DNA from: Lachnospiraceae bacterium
Lineage (GTDB): Bacteria; Bacillota; Clostridia; Lachnospirales; Lachnospiraceae
Assembly: GCA_017624855.1 (NCBI GenBank)
Contig: JAGAMF010000009.1
Location: 124,001-188,000, forward strand
Direction: 5' to 3'
DNA: 64,000 nucleotides
Below, piece after piece: positions 25,689 to 35,093 of this stretch; position 1 is the first letter of the stretch; every line of letters begins with the position of its first letter. Position numbers and translations under genes: made by a program. Under the pieces are notes generated by a model. It searched no databases, was not told the origin of the DNA, and saw nothing but the letters and a program-made list of their open reading frames with translations.

Positions 25689-28103
25689 ATGGCAGTGCCG
25701 TATCATCACAGAGAAATTGAGCAGAAGTGGCGTAAACACTGGGAAGCAAACCCTGTAAACGTACAGGACGGAACCAAGCCTAAATATTATTGTCTTGATA
25801 TGTTCCCTTACCCTTCAGGTAGTGGTTTACATGTAGGACATTGGAGAGGTTATGTTATTTCCGACGTGTGGAGCCGTTATAAAATGATGCAGGGCTATTA
25901 TTTGATTCATCCCATGGGTTGGGATGCTTTTGGTTTGCCCGCAGAGAACTATGCAATTAAAATGGGTGTACATCCTTCTAAATCCACAGCGGAAAATGTA
26001 GCAAACATTAAGCGTCAGATTAATGAAATTGCTGCAATTTATGACTGGGACAGAGAAGTAAATACCACAGATCCCGAGTTCTATAAGTGGACACAGTGGA
26101 TTTTTGTTAAAATGTTCAAGGAAGGTCTTGCTTATGAGAAGCAGATGCCCATTAACTGGTGTCCTTCTTGTAAAACAGGTCTTGCCAACGAAGAAGTTGT
26201 GGATGGACAGTGTGAGCGTTGCGGTAGCGATGTAACCAAGAAGAACTTAAAACAGTGGATGCTTCGCATTACAAAGTATGCAGATCGTCTTTTGGAAGAT
26301 TTGGATAAATTGGAGTGGCCTGAGAAGGTTAAAAAGATGCAGACCGACTGGATTGGTCGTTCTTATGGTGCAGAAGTTAATTTCAAAGTAGACGGCAAGG
26401 ATGAATCCATTACCGTATATACTACAAGACCCGATACCTTACACGGTGCTACTTTTATGGTATTGGCACCTGAACATGCCATGGCAAAAGAACTTGCTAC
26501 ACCGGAAACAGAAGCTGCGGTAGAGAAGTACATCTATGATGCATCAATGAAGTCAAATGTAGATCGTCTTCAGGATAAGGAAAAGACCGGTGTATTTACC
26601 GGAAGTTATGCAATTAACCCCTTAAACGGTGCAAAATTGCCTATCTGGTTGTCAGACTATGTATTGGCTGATTACGGTACCGGCGCTATCATGTGTGTTC
26701 CCGCACATGATGACCGTGACTTTGAATTTGCGAAGAAATTTGATATTCCCATCATCCAGGTTATTGCCAAGGATGGTAAGGAAATCGAAAATATGGAAGA
26801 AGCTTATACAGAAGCCAGCGGAACCATGATTAATTCCGGAGATTGGAATGGTATGGAATCCTCTACATTGAAGGCCGAAGCTCCTGCTATGATTGAAAAG
26901 ATGGGCTTTGGTAAGAAGACTGTTAACTATAAGCTTCGTGACTGGGTATTCTCAAGACAGCGTTACTGGGGCGAGCCTATTCCTATCGTACATTGCGAGA
27001 AGTGCGGTTGCGTTCCCGTTCCCGAAGAAGAGCTTCCTCTGTTACTTCCGGATGTTGAATCATATCAGCCTACCGGAACAGGAGAATCACCTCTTGCTGA
27101 CATTACAGAATGGGTTAATACAACATGTCCTGCATGTGGTGCTCCCGCAAAGCGTGAAACCAATACAATGCCTCAGTGGGCAGGTTCTTCATGGTATTTC
27201 CTGCGCTATGTGGATCCCAAGAACCCTGACGCGCTTGTTGATCGCAAGATTGCAGATGAATTATTGCCTGTAGATATGTATATCGGTGGTGTTGAACATG
27301 CCGTATTACATCTTTTATATTCAAGATTCTACACCAAGTTCTTATATGATATCGGTGTAGTAGGCTTTGATGAGCCTTTTAAGAAGTTGTTTAACCAGGG
27401 TATGATTACCGGTAAGAACGGCATTAAGATGAGTAAATCCAAAGGAAATGTAGTTTCTCCCGATGATTTGGTAAGAGATTACGGATGCGACTCATTGAGA
27501 ATGTATGAATTGTTCGTAGGTCCTCCCGAGTTGGATTCCGAATGGGACGAGAGAGGTATCGACGGTGTATATCGTTTCTTGAACCGTTTCTACAACCTTG
27601 TAATGAGCAATAAGGACTTGGATGTAAAAGAAACACCCGAACTGATCAAGATTCGCAATAAGATGATTTACGACATTACACAGCGTTTGAACCAGTTCAG
27701 CTTAAATACCGTAGTTTCCGGATTCATGGAGTACAACAACAAGTTAATCGACATGAGCAAGAATGGCGGTGTAGATAAAGAAACCCTGAATGCAATGGTG
27801 AAGTTGATTGCACCTTTTGCGCCTCATATTGCAGAAGAACTTTGGAGCCAGCTTGGTAACGAAGGCAGCGTATTCCATGTTGCATGGCCCGAAGCCGATG
27901 AAAGTGCAATGAAGGATACCGAAGTGGAAATTGCCGTACAGATTAACGGTAAAACCAAAGTGGTAACCACCATTGATGCTGAGTGCTCTAAAGATGATGC
28001 CATTGCAGCCGGCAAGGCGGCTCTCGGCGATAAGTTAACCGGAACAATCGTAAAAGAAATCTATGTTCCCGGCAGAATCGTTAATATCGTTGTAAAACCG
28101 TAA
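25689..28103 (+). CDS. leuS: Leucyl-tRNA synthetase
   Basis: Charges tRNA-Leu with leucine. It is an 804-aa class I synthetase starting at ATG 25689, where GGAGG lies just upstream. The HIGH motif appears as HVGH (48-51) within PYPSGSGLHVGHWRGY, and KMSKS is at 580-584. The CP1 editing domain carries TTRPDTLHGATFMVLAPEH and GAIMCVPAHDDRD. A zinc-binding Cys cluster (CPSC/CERC) and a second (CEKC/CPAC) are visible. The C-terminal anticodon and tRNA-binding domains are intact. It has its own promoter and terminator. Confidence 0.98.
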   Translation: MAVPYHHREIEQKWRKHWEANPVNVQDGTKPKYYCLDMFPYPSGSGLHVGHWRGYVISDVWSRYKMMQGYYLIHPMGWDAFGLPAENYAIKMGVHPSKSTAENVANIKRQINEIAAIYDWDREVNTTDPEFYKWTQWIFVKMFKEGLAYEKQMPINWCPSCKTGLANEEVVDGQCERCGSDVTKKNLKQWMLRITKYADRLLEDLDKLEWPEKVKKMQTDWIGRSYGAEVNFKVDGKDESITVYTTRPDTLHGATFMVLAPEHAMAKELATPETEAAVEKYIYDASMKSNVDRLQDKEKTGVFTGSYAINPLNGAKLPIWLSDYVLADYGTGAIMCVPAHDDRDFEFAKKFDIPIIQVIAKDGKEIENMEEAYTEASGTMINSGDWNGMESSTLKAEAPAMIEKMGFGKKTVNYKLRDWVFSRQRYWGEPIPIVHCEKCGCVPVPEEELPLLLPDVESYQPTGTGESPLADITEWVNTTCPACGAPAKRETNTMPQWAGSSWYFLRYVDPKNPDALVDRKIADELLPVDMYIGGVEHAVLHLLYSRFYTKFLYDIGVVGFDEPFKKLFNQGMITGKNGIKMSKSKGNVVSPDDLVRDYGCDSLRMYELFVGPPELDSEWDERGIDGVYRFLNRFYNLVMSNKDLDVKETPELIKIRNKMIYDITQRLNQFSLNTVVSGFMEYNNKLIDMSKNGGVDKETLNAMVKLIAPFAPHIAEELWSQLGNEGSVFHVAWPEADESAMKDTEVEIAVQINGKTKVVTTIDAECSKDDAIAAGKAALGDKLTGTIVKEIYVPGRIVNIVVKP

Positions 28104-28140
28104 GGCGAAATAACGAATTAAAAAGTTCATAAACCAATTT

Positions 28141-28172
28141 AGGCCTGACACTTAGTTGTTCAGGCCTTTTTT
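28141..28172. terminator. Bidirectional terminator after leuS
   Basis: AGGCCTGA (28141-28148) pairs with TCAGGCCT (28160-28167), followed by TTTTTG on the plus strand. It overlaps the last codons of the convergent minus-strand gene at 28152. Confidence 0.82.
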
Positions 28173-28427
28173 GATGATGGTATCCATAACCGCATTTTCG
28201 GAAGGAGTAGCATTTTGTTTTAAAAGTTTTATGATAATGTCCATTTCCTCTTTTGTGAATTTAATGTTTTGTTCCCGACTTTTCATGGCTACATTCATCA
28301 TAAAAGCCATCATTTTATCCTTGTCTTTGGATAAGCCTTGGGTGCCCTTATGCATTTCTTTTAAAAATTCCAGCTTAACCGGGTCGATGGCGTGGGTGTT
28401 TTCGATTTCCTGAAAAATGTCTTTCAT
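28152..28427 (-). CDS. Small Met/Lys-rich hypothetical protein
   Basis: A 91-aa helical, charged protein with no membrane segment and with the motif KDKDKMMAFMMNVAMKSRE. An AAAGGA site precedes the ATG. It lies 48 bp after a minus-strand gene encoding another Met-rich protein, so the two look like a small operon. Function not recognised; the style resembles small helical proteins of spore-forming Clostridia, but no family is claimed. Confidence 0.65.
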   Translation of the reverse strand: MKDIFQEIENTHAIDPVKLEFLKEMHKGTQGLSKDKDKMMAFMMNVAMKSREQNIKFTKEEMDIIIKLLKQNATPSENAVMDTIIKKGLNN

Positions 28428-28475
28428 GCCGGAGTCCTTTCTTGATTTTATTATGTAATGATTTATTTTCTTGTT

Positions 28476-28853
28476 CTAAGTATCGTTATTGTCTGATTGT
28501 TCGTTCATCATGCTCATCATTTCCATCATTTGTGAATACATTTCCATATTTTCTTTCATGTCTTTTAGTTTATCCATCATGTCTCTGCCTTCCGGCGGAA
28601 GATAATCGCCGATTTCGCAAAGAATGTCCTCTAAGTTGGATTCTTTTCCGGAACAATTACATGAAGTTGGTATTTCGTGGTTTTTCATGCTTTTTTGCAT
28701 GCAAATATGAAGTTCCATATATTTAATAAGAACGGCAATCACGGGCCGCTCTTTTTCATGCATAAAAAATGAGCAGATTTTTAGCATATTCAGATTGTCA
28801 TTGCAGTAAAAATTATCAAAAATCCGGGCTTTGTCTTCGTTTAAACGTTCCAT
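28476..28853 (-). CDS. Met-rich hypothetical protein
   Basis: A 125-aa protein. The N-terminal half has HEKERPVIAVLIKYMEL, a CNCSG dicysteine motif sits in the middle, and the C-terminus is amphipathic and very Met-rich (DMMDKLKDMKENMEMYSQMM). There is no signal or membrane segment. An AAAGGA site lies upstream. It is probably co-transcribed with the 91-aa gene downstream. The frame has no counterpart on the other strand, and its Met runs match those of its neighbour, supporting it as real. Function unknown. Confidence 0.65.
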   Translation of the reverse strand: MERLNEDKARIFDNFYCNDNLNMLKICSFFMHEKERPVIAVLIKYMELHICMQKSMKNHEIPTSCNCSGKESNLEDILCEIGDYLPPEGRDMMDKLKDMKENMEMYSQMMEMMSMMNEQSDNNDT

Positions 28854-28969
28854 GGCAATTTATCCTTTCGAAATATTGTATGAAAGGTTTTTTCTACCTA
28901 TGACTTGTATCAAAAAATTGATAGTTATTTGTGTTAATAATAAAATCAACAAGAGCACATAAAACAAAC

Positions 28970-28992
28970 TGCGGCGGATACGAACCGCCGCA
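28970..28992 (-). terminator. Terminator of the Cys-rich gene
   Basis: TGCGGCGG (28970-28977) pairs perfectly with CCGCCGCA (28985-28992). On the minus strand GTTTGTTTTAT follows, 25 bp past the Cys-rich gene's stop. Confidence 0.8.
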
Positions 28993-29016
28993 GACTCAGA
29001 ATAAGTAGGGTGTAAA

Positions 29017-29250
29017 TTAGCAGAAGGAATTACCGTTACCGCAGCAGCAGAGAAGTAAAAGGATGATCCAGATACAATCACAGCCGTTATTGTTACCACC
29101 GCAGGAATTGCCAAAACCGCCGCCTTTGTTGTTGCCGCAACAGCAAAGAAGGATAATAATCCAGATAATACTGCTGCAAGAGTTGTTGGAATTTCCACAA
29201 GAATTGTTACAATCACATGAGTTGTTGCATCCGCACTGAAGATCGCTCAT
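29017..29250 (-). CDS. Cys/Gly/Asn-rich protein with duplicated hydrophobic repeat
   Basis: A 77-aa protein of low complexity with 18 or more Cys. Two tandem units each contain a Cys/Asn/Gly-rich segment (CNNSCDC; NNNGCDC), a hydrophobic strand (IIWIIILL; IWIILLLL) and a CCCGN turn. Similar proteins in Clostridia carry labels such as chorion class high-cysteine protein, and the composition recalls spore coat peptides. A GGAGG site lies 7 bases before the ATG, and a terminator follows. It is an isolated single-gene unit. Roles in the spore coat, metal binding or cell surface are guesses. Confidence 0.78.
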   Translation of the reverse strand: MSDLQCGCNNSCDCNNSCGNSNNSCSSIIWIIILLCCCGNNKGGGFGNSCGGNNNGCDCIWIILLLLCCCGNGNSFC

Positions 29251-29445
29251 TGTTTGCCTCCAAAAAAACTTTTTATGGTTTAGCTTATGTTGTAGGGCTT
29301 GGTTAAGTTACCTATATTTTAAAAATATTTTATATTTCTTTTTAGATATATTGAAATGGTTTTGTTTTTGATGGCTCGGTAAAGAAGAATAAAGTGAAAA
29401 GTATTATAAAATAAATAAAAATTGCACAATATCTTGTAAAAATAC

Positions 29446-29473
29446 TTGTAAAAATAGCGAGATATAGTAAAAT
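29446..29473 (+). promoter_or_regulatory. Predicted promoter of the sortase gene
   Basis: TTGTAA at 29446-29451 and TAAAAT at 29468-29473 are separated by 16 bp, about 50 bp before the GTG start. The rest of the gap 29251-29523 is AT-rich, and I see nothing else in it. Confidence 0.45.
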
Positions 29474-29523
29474 AGATTATAATGATATTAATATAGCCAT
29501 ATTATGTGCAGAGGAAGAATGCT

Positions 29524-30699
29524 GTGACAAGTGAAAGAAGGATTTTGGCCGGTCATAGGTTTGCCAATGAAGCGGATTATGAGGCTGCATTGCGTGACTA
29601 TAACAAAATCGAAGAGATTAAGAAAAAAATAGATTTTCAGAATGCCGAGGCGATAGAATCACTATACAATGAGTTGCAAACGGGCGGCATTACTTTTGAA
29701 TCGATTCTGGGACAAGAGTTTGATGATGAAGTATATGAAGCTTATATGAATTATTGTAAAAAAGGTGCAGGCTCTTTAGGTGAGAAAAAAGCAAACAAGG
29801 TCTCGGGCGGAAAGCATGTAAATAAAGGAAGCAAGAAAGGGATTTCTTTGGAAGATTTCGATGAGGATATGCAGGCGCAGATTCTGAAGGAATTGAAGAA
29901 GAAAGACCGGATTCGCAAGGGCATTTTAATTGCTTGTGCATTGGTGGCGGTAGGTTGCCTTACATATTTTGGCATATACGAATATATGTCAATTCGTACG
30001 GAACAGGATGCAAAGGAATTGGCAAACGCCATTAAGGAAGAAGAAAGTTTTGTTCCTCCCACAACGGAGGATGACAAGTATTATGCTCAACTGACGGAAA
30101 CACCGGAAGGTACGCCGGATATACTGAAAAAGTATGAAGATTTATATAATCAGAACAAAAGTCTAATCGGATGGGTAAAAATTGCCGATACAGTAATTGA
30201 TTACCCTGTGATGCAAACGGTAAACAATGAATATTACCTGGATCATAATTTTCATCAGGAGTATGACAAGAACGGTTCAATCTTTTTGGATGCATCGTGC
30301 AGTGTTTATCCCAGAAGCACCAATTTGATTATTTACGGTCATCATATGAAATCCGGTAAAATGTTCGGTGGTTTGCAGAAATATCAGAAAGAATCTTATT
30401 ACAAGGATCATAAATATATTGAGTTCGATACAATTTATGAAACCGGTGTTTATGAGGTCATGTTTGTATTTCGTGATAAGGTTTATTCGCAGGAAGATGT
30501 TAATTTTAAGTATTATGAATTTATAGATGCCAATTCGGAGGAGGAATTTTATTCCTATATGGATGAAATGGCGGCAATATCCTATTATGATACAGGGGTA
30601 ATAGCGGAGTACGGAGATCAACTTCTTACTTTATCCACCTGTGATTATCAGCAGGATAACGGACGATTCGTAGTGGTAGCGAGAAGAGTAATCGAATAG
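29524..30699 (+). CDS. srtB: Class B sortase with N-terminal cytoplasmic extension
   Basis: A 391-aa membrane transpeptidase that would anchor surface proteins to peptidoglycan. The GTG start at 29524 is set by a GAGGAAG site 6 bases upstream. A soluble, charged N-terminal region (1-130) precedes one membrane helix (about 132-154). The extracellular catalytic domain has H273 in IIYGHHMKSGKMF, C373 in TLSTC and R381 in NGRFVVVARR. The extension of about 130 residues before the helix is long for a sortase. The adjacent LRR protein ends in a TPKTGD signal and is the obvious substrate, matching LPKTxG-type class B sortases. Confidence 0.93.
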   Translation: MTSERRILAGHRFANEADYEAALRDYNKIEEIKKKIDFQNAEAIESLYNELQTGGITFESILGQEFDDEVYEAYMNYCKKGAGSLGEKKANKVSGGKHVNKGSKKGISLEDFDEDMQAQILKELKKKDRIRKGILIACALVAVGCLTYFGIYEYMSIRTEQDAKELANAIKEEESFVPPTTEDDKYYAQLTETPEGTPDILKKYEDLYNQNKSLIGWVKIADTVIDYPVMQTVNNEYYLDHNFHQEYDKNGSIFLDASCSVYPRSTNLIIYGHHMKSGKMFGGLQKYQKESYYKDHKYIEFDTIYETGVYEVMFVFRDKVYSQEDVNFKYYEFIDANSEEEFYSYMDEMAAISYYDTGVIAEYGDQLLTLSTCDYQQDNGRFVVVARRVIE

Positions 30700-30769
30700 A
30701 GATTATCTTTTACATAGAATGTTTTTTAAATAAAAAGAGTGTGACAGTCTTGCACAAGGAGGACTTGAA

Positions 30770-33700
30770 ATGAGCAATACAAAAAAAGGAAAGAGAAAGC
30801 TTAGTACCAGAATGAAAAAAGCGATCCGCAGAACTTTGGGCGGTATCTTTTTGGCGACTGCATTGGTAATTGCTTTTATCCCGGAGAAAGAAACGGAGGC
30901 GGCCGGCGAAACACCTAAGGTTACCGTAAGTGCTTCTGACAGCAGTATCCCCATTATTGATGATGATGATACTATATACACAACCGGTGACGGTATGTTT
31001 CAGTTTGCTTATGTAGAAAAGGGCAGCGGCGGTGACAAGGTTGCCGTAATCGTAGGTTATGACTATGAGCGTTCTTTGGATCAGGGTGTGCTGACGATTC
31101 CCAATACCGTAGATGCTTATGTTAAGTATACCCATGCACAGGGTACTGCGGGCGGTTATGTAGCTGTTGGTAAGAGTGGTAATATTCTTTATTATCCTGT
31201 ATATCGTACTGATGTTGTGAAACAGCCTACCGGTGAGAAAGACGAAGAAGGTAATGATATTATGGAAGATGTGGAAGTACAGGTTCTCGACCGGTATGAT
31301 CCTTGTCTCTATTCGACTTTTGAAAAATGGTATTATAATGCAGACGGTACGGTGAGAGATCCCAAGGATTTTTATTATGATTCCAAACCCGCCTCTACAG
31401 CAAATACACTGGATGAGTATTTACCGACCACAGATGAAATTTATCAGAGAATTCAGCATGCTACCGTGGCATATATTTCCAGTCAGCACGTTGTAAAAGA
31501 AGGAGATACATGGGTATTGGATGAAACTCCCAATGTGGGTATTTTCTCTAAGGCTACCAATATTACCACTTTAAAAACGGGTGGTGATTTGCTTGGTATC
31601 GGTGATTATGCTTTCTATGAGTGTGCATCTTTACAGGGTATCGAATTGGGCGATGGTGCAAACACCATCGGCAACTATGCGTTTGCAAATTGTGTTAACT
31701 TAAAATATGCGAAGTTCCCTACAAACTCAAGTATTAAATCTTTGGGCGACCATGCCTTTTATAATTGTCGTAGTTTGGAAGAGTTTACCATGCCTGTTGC
31801 GGTTACCAAGATTGGTGATTCTGCGTTTGAAGGATGCGCAGGTATGACGAACATTGACTTAAATGCCGGCGGACAGCAGGTGCTTTTACAGGAAGTCGGC
31901 CCGGATATATTTAAGAATTGTACTTCTTTGGAATGCTTGATTTTCCCTGAGTATTTCAATCAGGAGTTCGATATTGCATGGCTTGAAGGTGATACTTCTT
32001 TAAAATATATCAAGATTCCCAATGTAGATATGCAAATGGTGGCTAAGGAAGGGTTTACTTTTGAACAGTTAATGGCGCAGTTGCCTGAGGAATTCTATTT
32101 TGAAGGTCCTGCAGAATCAAAGATTCATGATATTTCCAAGACCAATAGCTATGCATTTAAATATCTGGATGAAGAAATATATGAGAAGGTAATCAATGCT
32201 ACCGGAGATGCAGGAAGCGGACAGAGTGTATTCCGTGTTAATAATTTCAATGAGTTGATTTATTTTTACATGGATGACACCGTTAAGCAGATTGATATCC
32301 CCGGCATTATCGGACCTTATAAAATAACGGTAATCGGAAGTGACAGTTTCCAGGCTAATCACAGATTGACGAAAATTACCATTCCGTCAACCATTACGGA
32401 AATTCAAGAGAATGCGTTTAAAGGTTGTCACGCATTAAAGGATGTTATTTTTGAGGAACCTATTTCTCTTACATCCATTGGTGCAGGTGCATTTGATACA
32501 CAGGTGATTGACCCTATTTTGGATACCTGTACATTGCCCACAAAACCTGTATTGACATTCACCGCTCCGGCAGAAGAAGGCAGTGCGCCTTTTGATTATG
32601 CAATGGATTCGGCAAATAACATTAATACCGGAACTCAGGAGTTGACTTACATTACTTTTTATACCGGTTGGCCCAGCAACTTAACAATTGAATATAATCC
32701 CGATACGGATAAAAATGAGTTGGTGGATTATCCGAAGTTGCTTGATTTGACATCTTATACAGCAGCGAATTATCCATATATCACACCTGAAAATGCCCAG
32801 GCGGCAGCTTCTGCATACGCGGCATATCAAAGAGGCGACAGCTTGTCACAGGACCAGAAGGATATTTTAAGTTCTGCATTAAATATTGTGTTACCTACCG
32901 GCATTGAATCCATTAAAGATGGTATTTTCTCAGGTCTTGATGCGGAAGGAAATCCTGTTAGTGGAGAAAGTGCCAATACGGATGTTCAGACCATTACCAC
33001 AAACGGTTTGGATGAAATTGATCCTTATACTTTTGCCGGATGTACCGATTTAATGGGTGCATACATCAATGGTGATACATCTAAGCTTGGAGATTATGCA
33101 TTCAAAGACTGCGGTGGCAAATTGCAGGATGTTGATATTTTAAGCAATTTGCAGGAATACGGTAAGAGACCTTTTATGGGATGTACCGCATTGGAACATG
33201 TGGATTTTGGTAACAATCCCAATTATAAGTGCGAGCAGGCCGTGGTATACGGTATGTCAAACGGTGCCAAGAATTCATTGCTTGAAGTGCTTCAGGCGAG
33301 AGGTAACACCTACGGAACCGGTACATTAACCAAGCAGGAACTTGCGGGTATTACCGCAGTGGCAGAAGAAGCGGTAAAAGATTGTGATTATATTTTATCT
33401 GCTGATTTTTCCGAGAGTAAAATTACAGAATTGCCTATATCGGTATTTGAAGATACGGATGAATTGTATTCCGTAATTTTACCGGACGGTATCCGTAAAA
33501 TTGCCAAGAATGCATTTAAAAACAGTAATATCAGATATTTGGAGATTCCCAAGAGCTTAAGTGTTATTGATAACTCTGCTTTTGAAGATGATCCTCAGAC
33601 CATTACTTTCTATTGTGAAGCAGACAGCGCGGCTGCGGATTATGCAAGTAACTTCACCAATATCGTAGTATCGGATAAGCCTGTAACTTTTAAGGTTACA

Positions 33701-35017
33701 TTCTACGACGATGATGCGGTAACGGTTCTTGATACGGTAGAAGTACCTGCGGGCGGTAATGCGGAAACACACATCACACCTACGAAAGCGGGATTTGTTT
33801 TCAAAGGCTGGATGCCCAGTCCCGTTGGTGTAATGGAAGATATGAAAACTTACGCTACATATGTACCGGAAGGCGAAGTGACTTATACGGTGCAGTTCGT
33901 GGATCATGATGATAAGGTGCTTAGCACACAGGTGGTTCCTCAAGGCGGCACAGCGGTTACACCCGTAAGTCCCGAGAGAGCAGGTTATAAGTTTACCGGC
34001 TGGAGACCTTCGTTCAGTAATGTGCAGGATGATTTGACGATTTATGCACAGTATGAAAAGATTACTACGGGTAATGGAACAACCGGTGACGGTACCGATA
34101 CAGGTAACGGCGGAAACGGCGGTACAGGTGGCACAGGCAGCTCCGGAAATAAAGGTACTTTATATACCTTAACCGTTGTCAGCGGTGACGGTAGCGGAAG
34201 TTACGCTTCCGGAGCAACTGCAATTTTACTTGCGGATAATGCACCCAGCGGTAAGGTGTTTGATAAGTGGGTAACCGATGCACAAGGTGTTACTTTCGCA
34301 TCTGCAACCACTGCGGCAACTACAATTACCATGCCGGCGGCAAATGTAACCATTACGGCAACTTATAAAGATGGTCCCAGCTCAGGTTCATCAAATAACA
34401 ACAATAATTCAAACAATGGTGGATCATCGTCAACGGTGACAAAACCCAATACCACAGTGACCATCGATAAAGACGGTATCCCTAATGAAGGAAGTGCATC
34501 GGCAACGGTAAGCGGTTCTACCGATAACTTTATTTTAAAAATTACCGAAAGCGCATATGCACGGGAAGAAGTGGAAGAGGCATTAAAAGAAGCATACGGA
34601 AGTTTGGATGATATCCGTTACTTCCCTATGGATATTTCCCTTTATGATTCTACGGGAACCAAGAAAGTAGAAAATACGGATGCCTTGCGTGTGACCGTTA
34701 CTCTGCCTATCCCTGAAACCTTGGTTCAGTATGCAGGTAATAATAAGGTTGGTTATGTGGTAAACGGTAAATTGGTTAATATTTCACCGAAATTTACCAC
34801 CATTAACGGAGTGCCTTGCATTACTTTCGTAGCACCTCATTTCTCACCTTATGTGATTTATGCGGATACTTCGGATTTAAGTGCGGGATCGGCGTTAGAT
34901 ACAACACCCAAGACCGGTGACGGTATTGCACCTAAGTGGTTCTTATCCATGGGTCTTGCGGCAATTGCAGTATTCCTTTTCGTAAAAAAGGACAAAAAAA
35001 CAATAAAAGCAAAATAA
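30770..35017 (+). CDS. Large LRR surface protein with sortase signal
   Basis: A 1415-aa predicted wall-anchored adhesin or sensor. A signal peptide (about 1-45) is followed by several blocks of BspA-type LRR_5 repeats (about 265-380, 520-570, 740-800, 885-960; for example AFYECASLQGIELGDGANTI). Two InlB B-repeat-like modules (about 975-1095, ending KGWMPS and TGWRPS), a third beta module, a Ser/Asn-rich linker and a C-terminal beta domain follow. The sorting signal TPKTGD, a hydrophobic helix and a KKDKKTIKAK tail close the protein. It lies 70 bp after the sortase gene, so the two are likely co-expressed. Its ligand is unknown. Confidence 0.92.
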   Translation: MSNTKKGKRKLSTRMKKAIRRTLGGIFLATALVIAFIPEKETEAAGETPKVTVSASDSSIPIIDDDDTIYTTGDGMFQFAYVEKGSGGDKVAVIVGYDYERSLDQGVLTIPNTVDAYVKYTHAQGTAGGYVAVGKSGNILYYPVYRTDVVKQPTGEKDEEGNDIMEDVEVQVLDRYDPCLYSTFEKWYYNADGTVRDPKDFYYDSKPASTANTLDEYLPTTDEIYQRIQHATVAYISSQHVVKEGDTWVLDETPNVGIFSKATNITTLKTGGDLLGIGDYAFYECASLQGIELGDGANTIGNYAFANCVNLKYAKFPTNSSIKSLGDHAFYNCRSLEEFTMPVAVTKIGDSAFEGCAGMTNIDLNAGGQQVLLQEVGPDIFKNCTSLECLIFPEYFNQEFDIAWLEGDTSLKYIKIPNVDMQMVAKEGFTFEQLMAQLPEEFYFEGPAESKIHDISKTNSYAFKYLDEEIYEKVINATGDAGSGQSVFRVNNFNELIYFYMDDTVKQIDIPGIIGPYKITVIGSDSFQANHRLTKITIPSTITEIQENAFKGCHALKDVIFEEPISLTSIGAGAFDTQVIDPILDTCTLPTKPVLTFTAPAEEGSAPFDYAMDSANNINTGTQELTYITFYTGWPSNLTIEYNPDTDKNELVDYPKLLDLTSYTAANYPYITPENAQAAASAYAAYQRGDSLSQDQKDILSSALNIVLPTGIESIKDGIFSGLDAEGNPVSGESANTDVQTITTNGLDEIDPYTFAGCTDLMGAYINGDTSKLGDYAFKDCGGKLQDVDILSNLQEYGKRPFMGCTALEHVDFGNNPNYKCEQAVVYGMSNGAKNSLLEVLQARGNTYGTGTLTKQELAGITAVAEEAVKDCDYILSADFSESKITELPISVFEDTDELYSVILPDGIRKIAKNAFKNSNIRYLEIPKSLSVIDNSAFEDDPQTITFYCEADSAAADYASNFTNIVVSDKPVTFKVTFYDDDAVTVLDTVEVPAGGNAETHITPTKAGFVFKGWMPSPVGVMEDMKTYATYVPEGEVTYTVQFVDHDDKVLSTQVVPQGGTAVTPVSPERAGYKFTGWRPSFSNVQDDLTIYAQYEKITTGNGTTGDGTDTGNGGNGGTGGTGSSGNKGTLYTLTVVSGDGSGSYASGATAILLADNAPSGKVFDKWVTDAQGVTFASATTAATTITMPAANVTITATYKDGPSSGSSNNNNNSNNGGSSSTVTKPNTTVTIDKDGIPNEGSASATVSGSTDNFILKITESAYAREEVEEALKEAYGSLDDIRYFPMDISLYDSTGTKKVENTDALRVTVTLPIPETLVQYAGNNKVGYVVNGKLVNISPKFTTINGVPCITFVAPHFSPYVIYADTSDLSAGSALDTTPKTGDGIAPKWFLSMGLAAIAVFLFVKKDKKTIKAK

Positions 35018-35032
35018 TAATTTAGCATTGTG

Positions 35033-35060
35033 GTTCAGCACCTTTTATAGGGTGCTGAAC
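35033..35060 (+). terminator. Intercistronic hairpin between the two LRR genes
   Basis: GTTCAGCACC (35033-35042) pairs perfectly with GGTGCTGAAC (35051-35060). No U-tract follows, so RNA processing or stabilisation is more likely than termination. Confidence 0.5.
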
Positions 35061-35093
35061 TGCTATCACAAATAGCGAAAGGAGGTCAAACAG

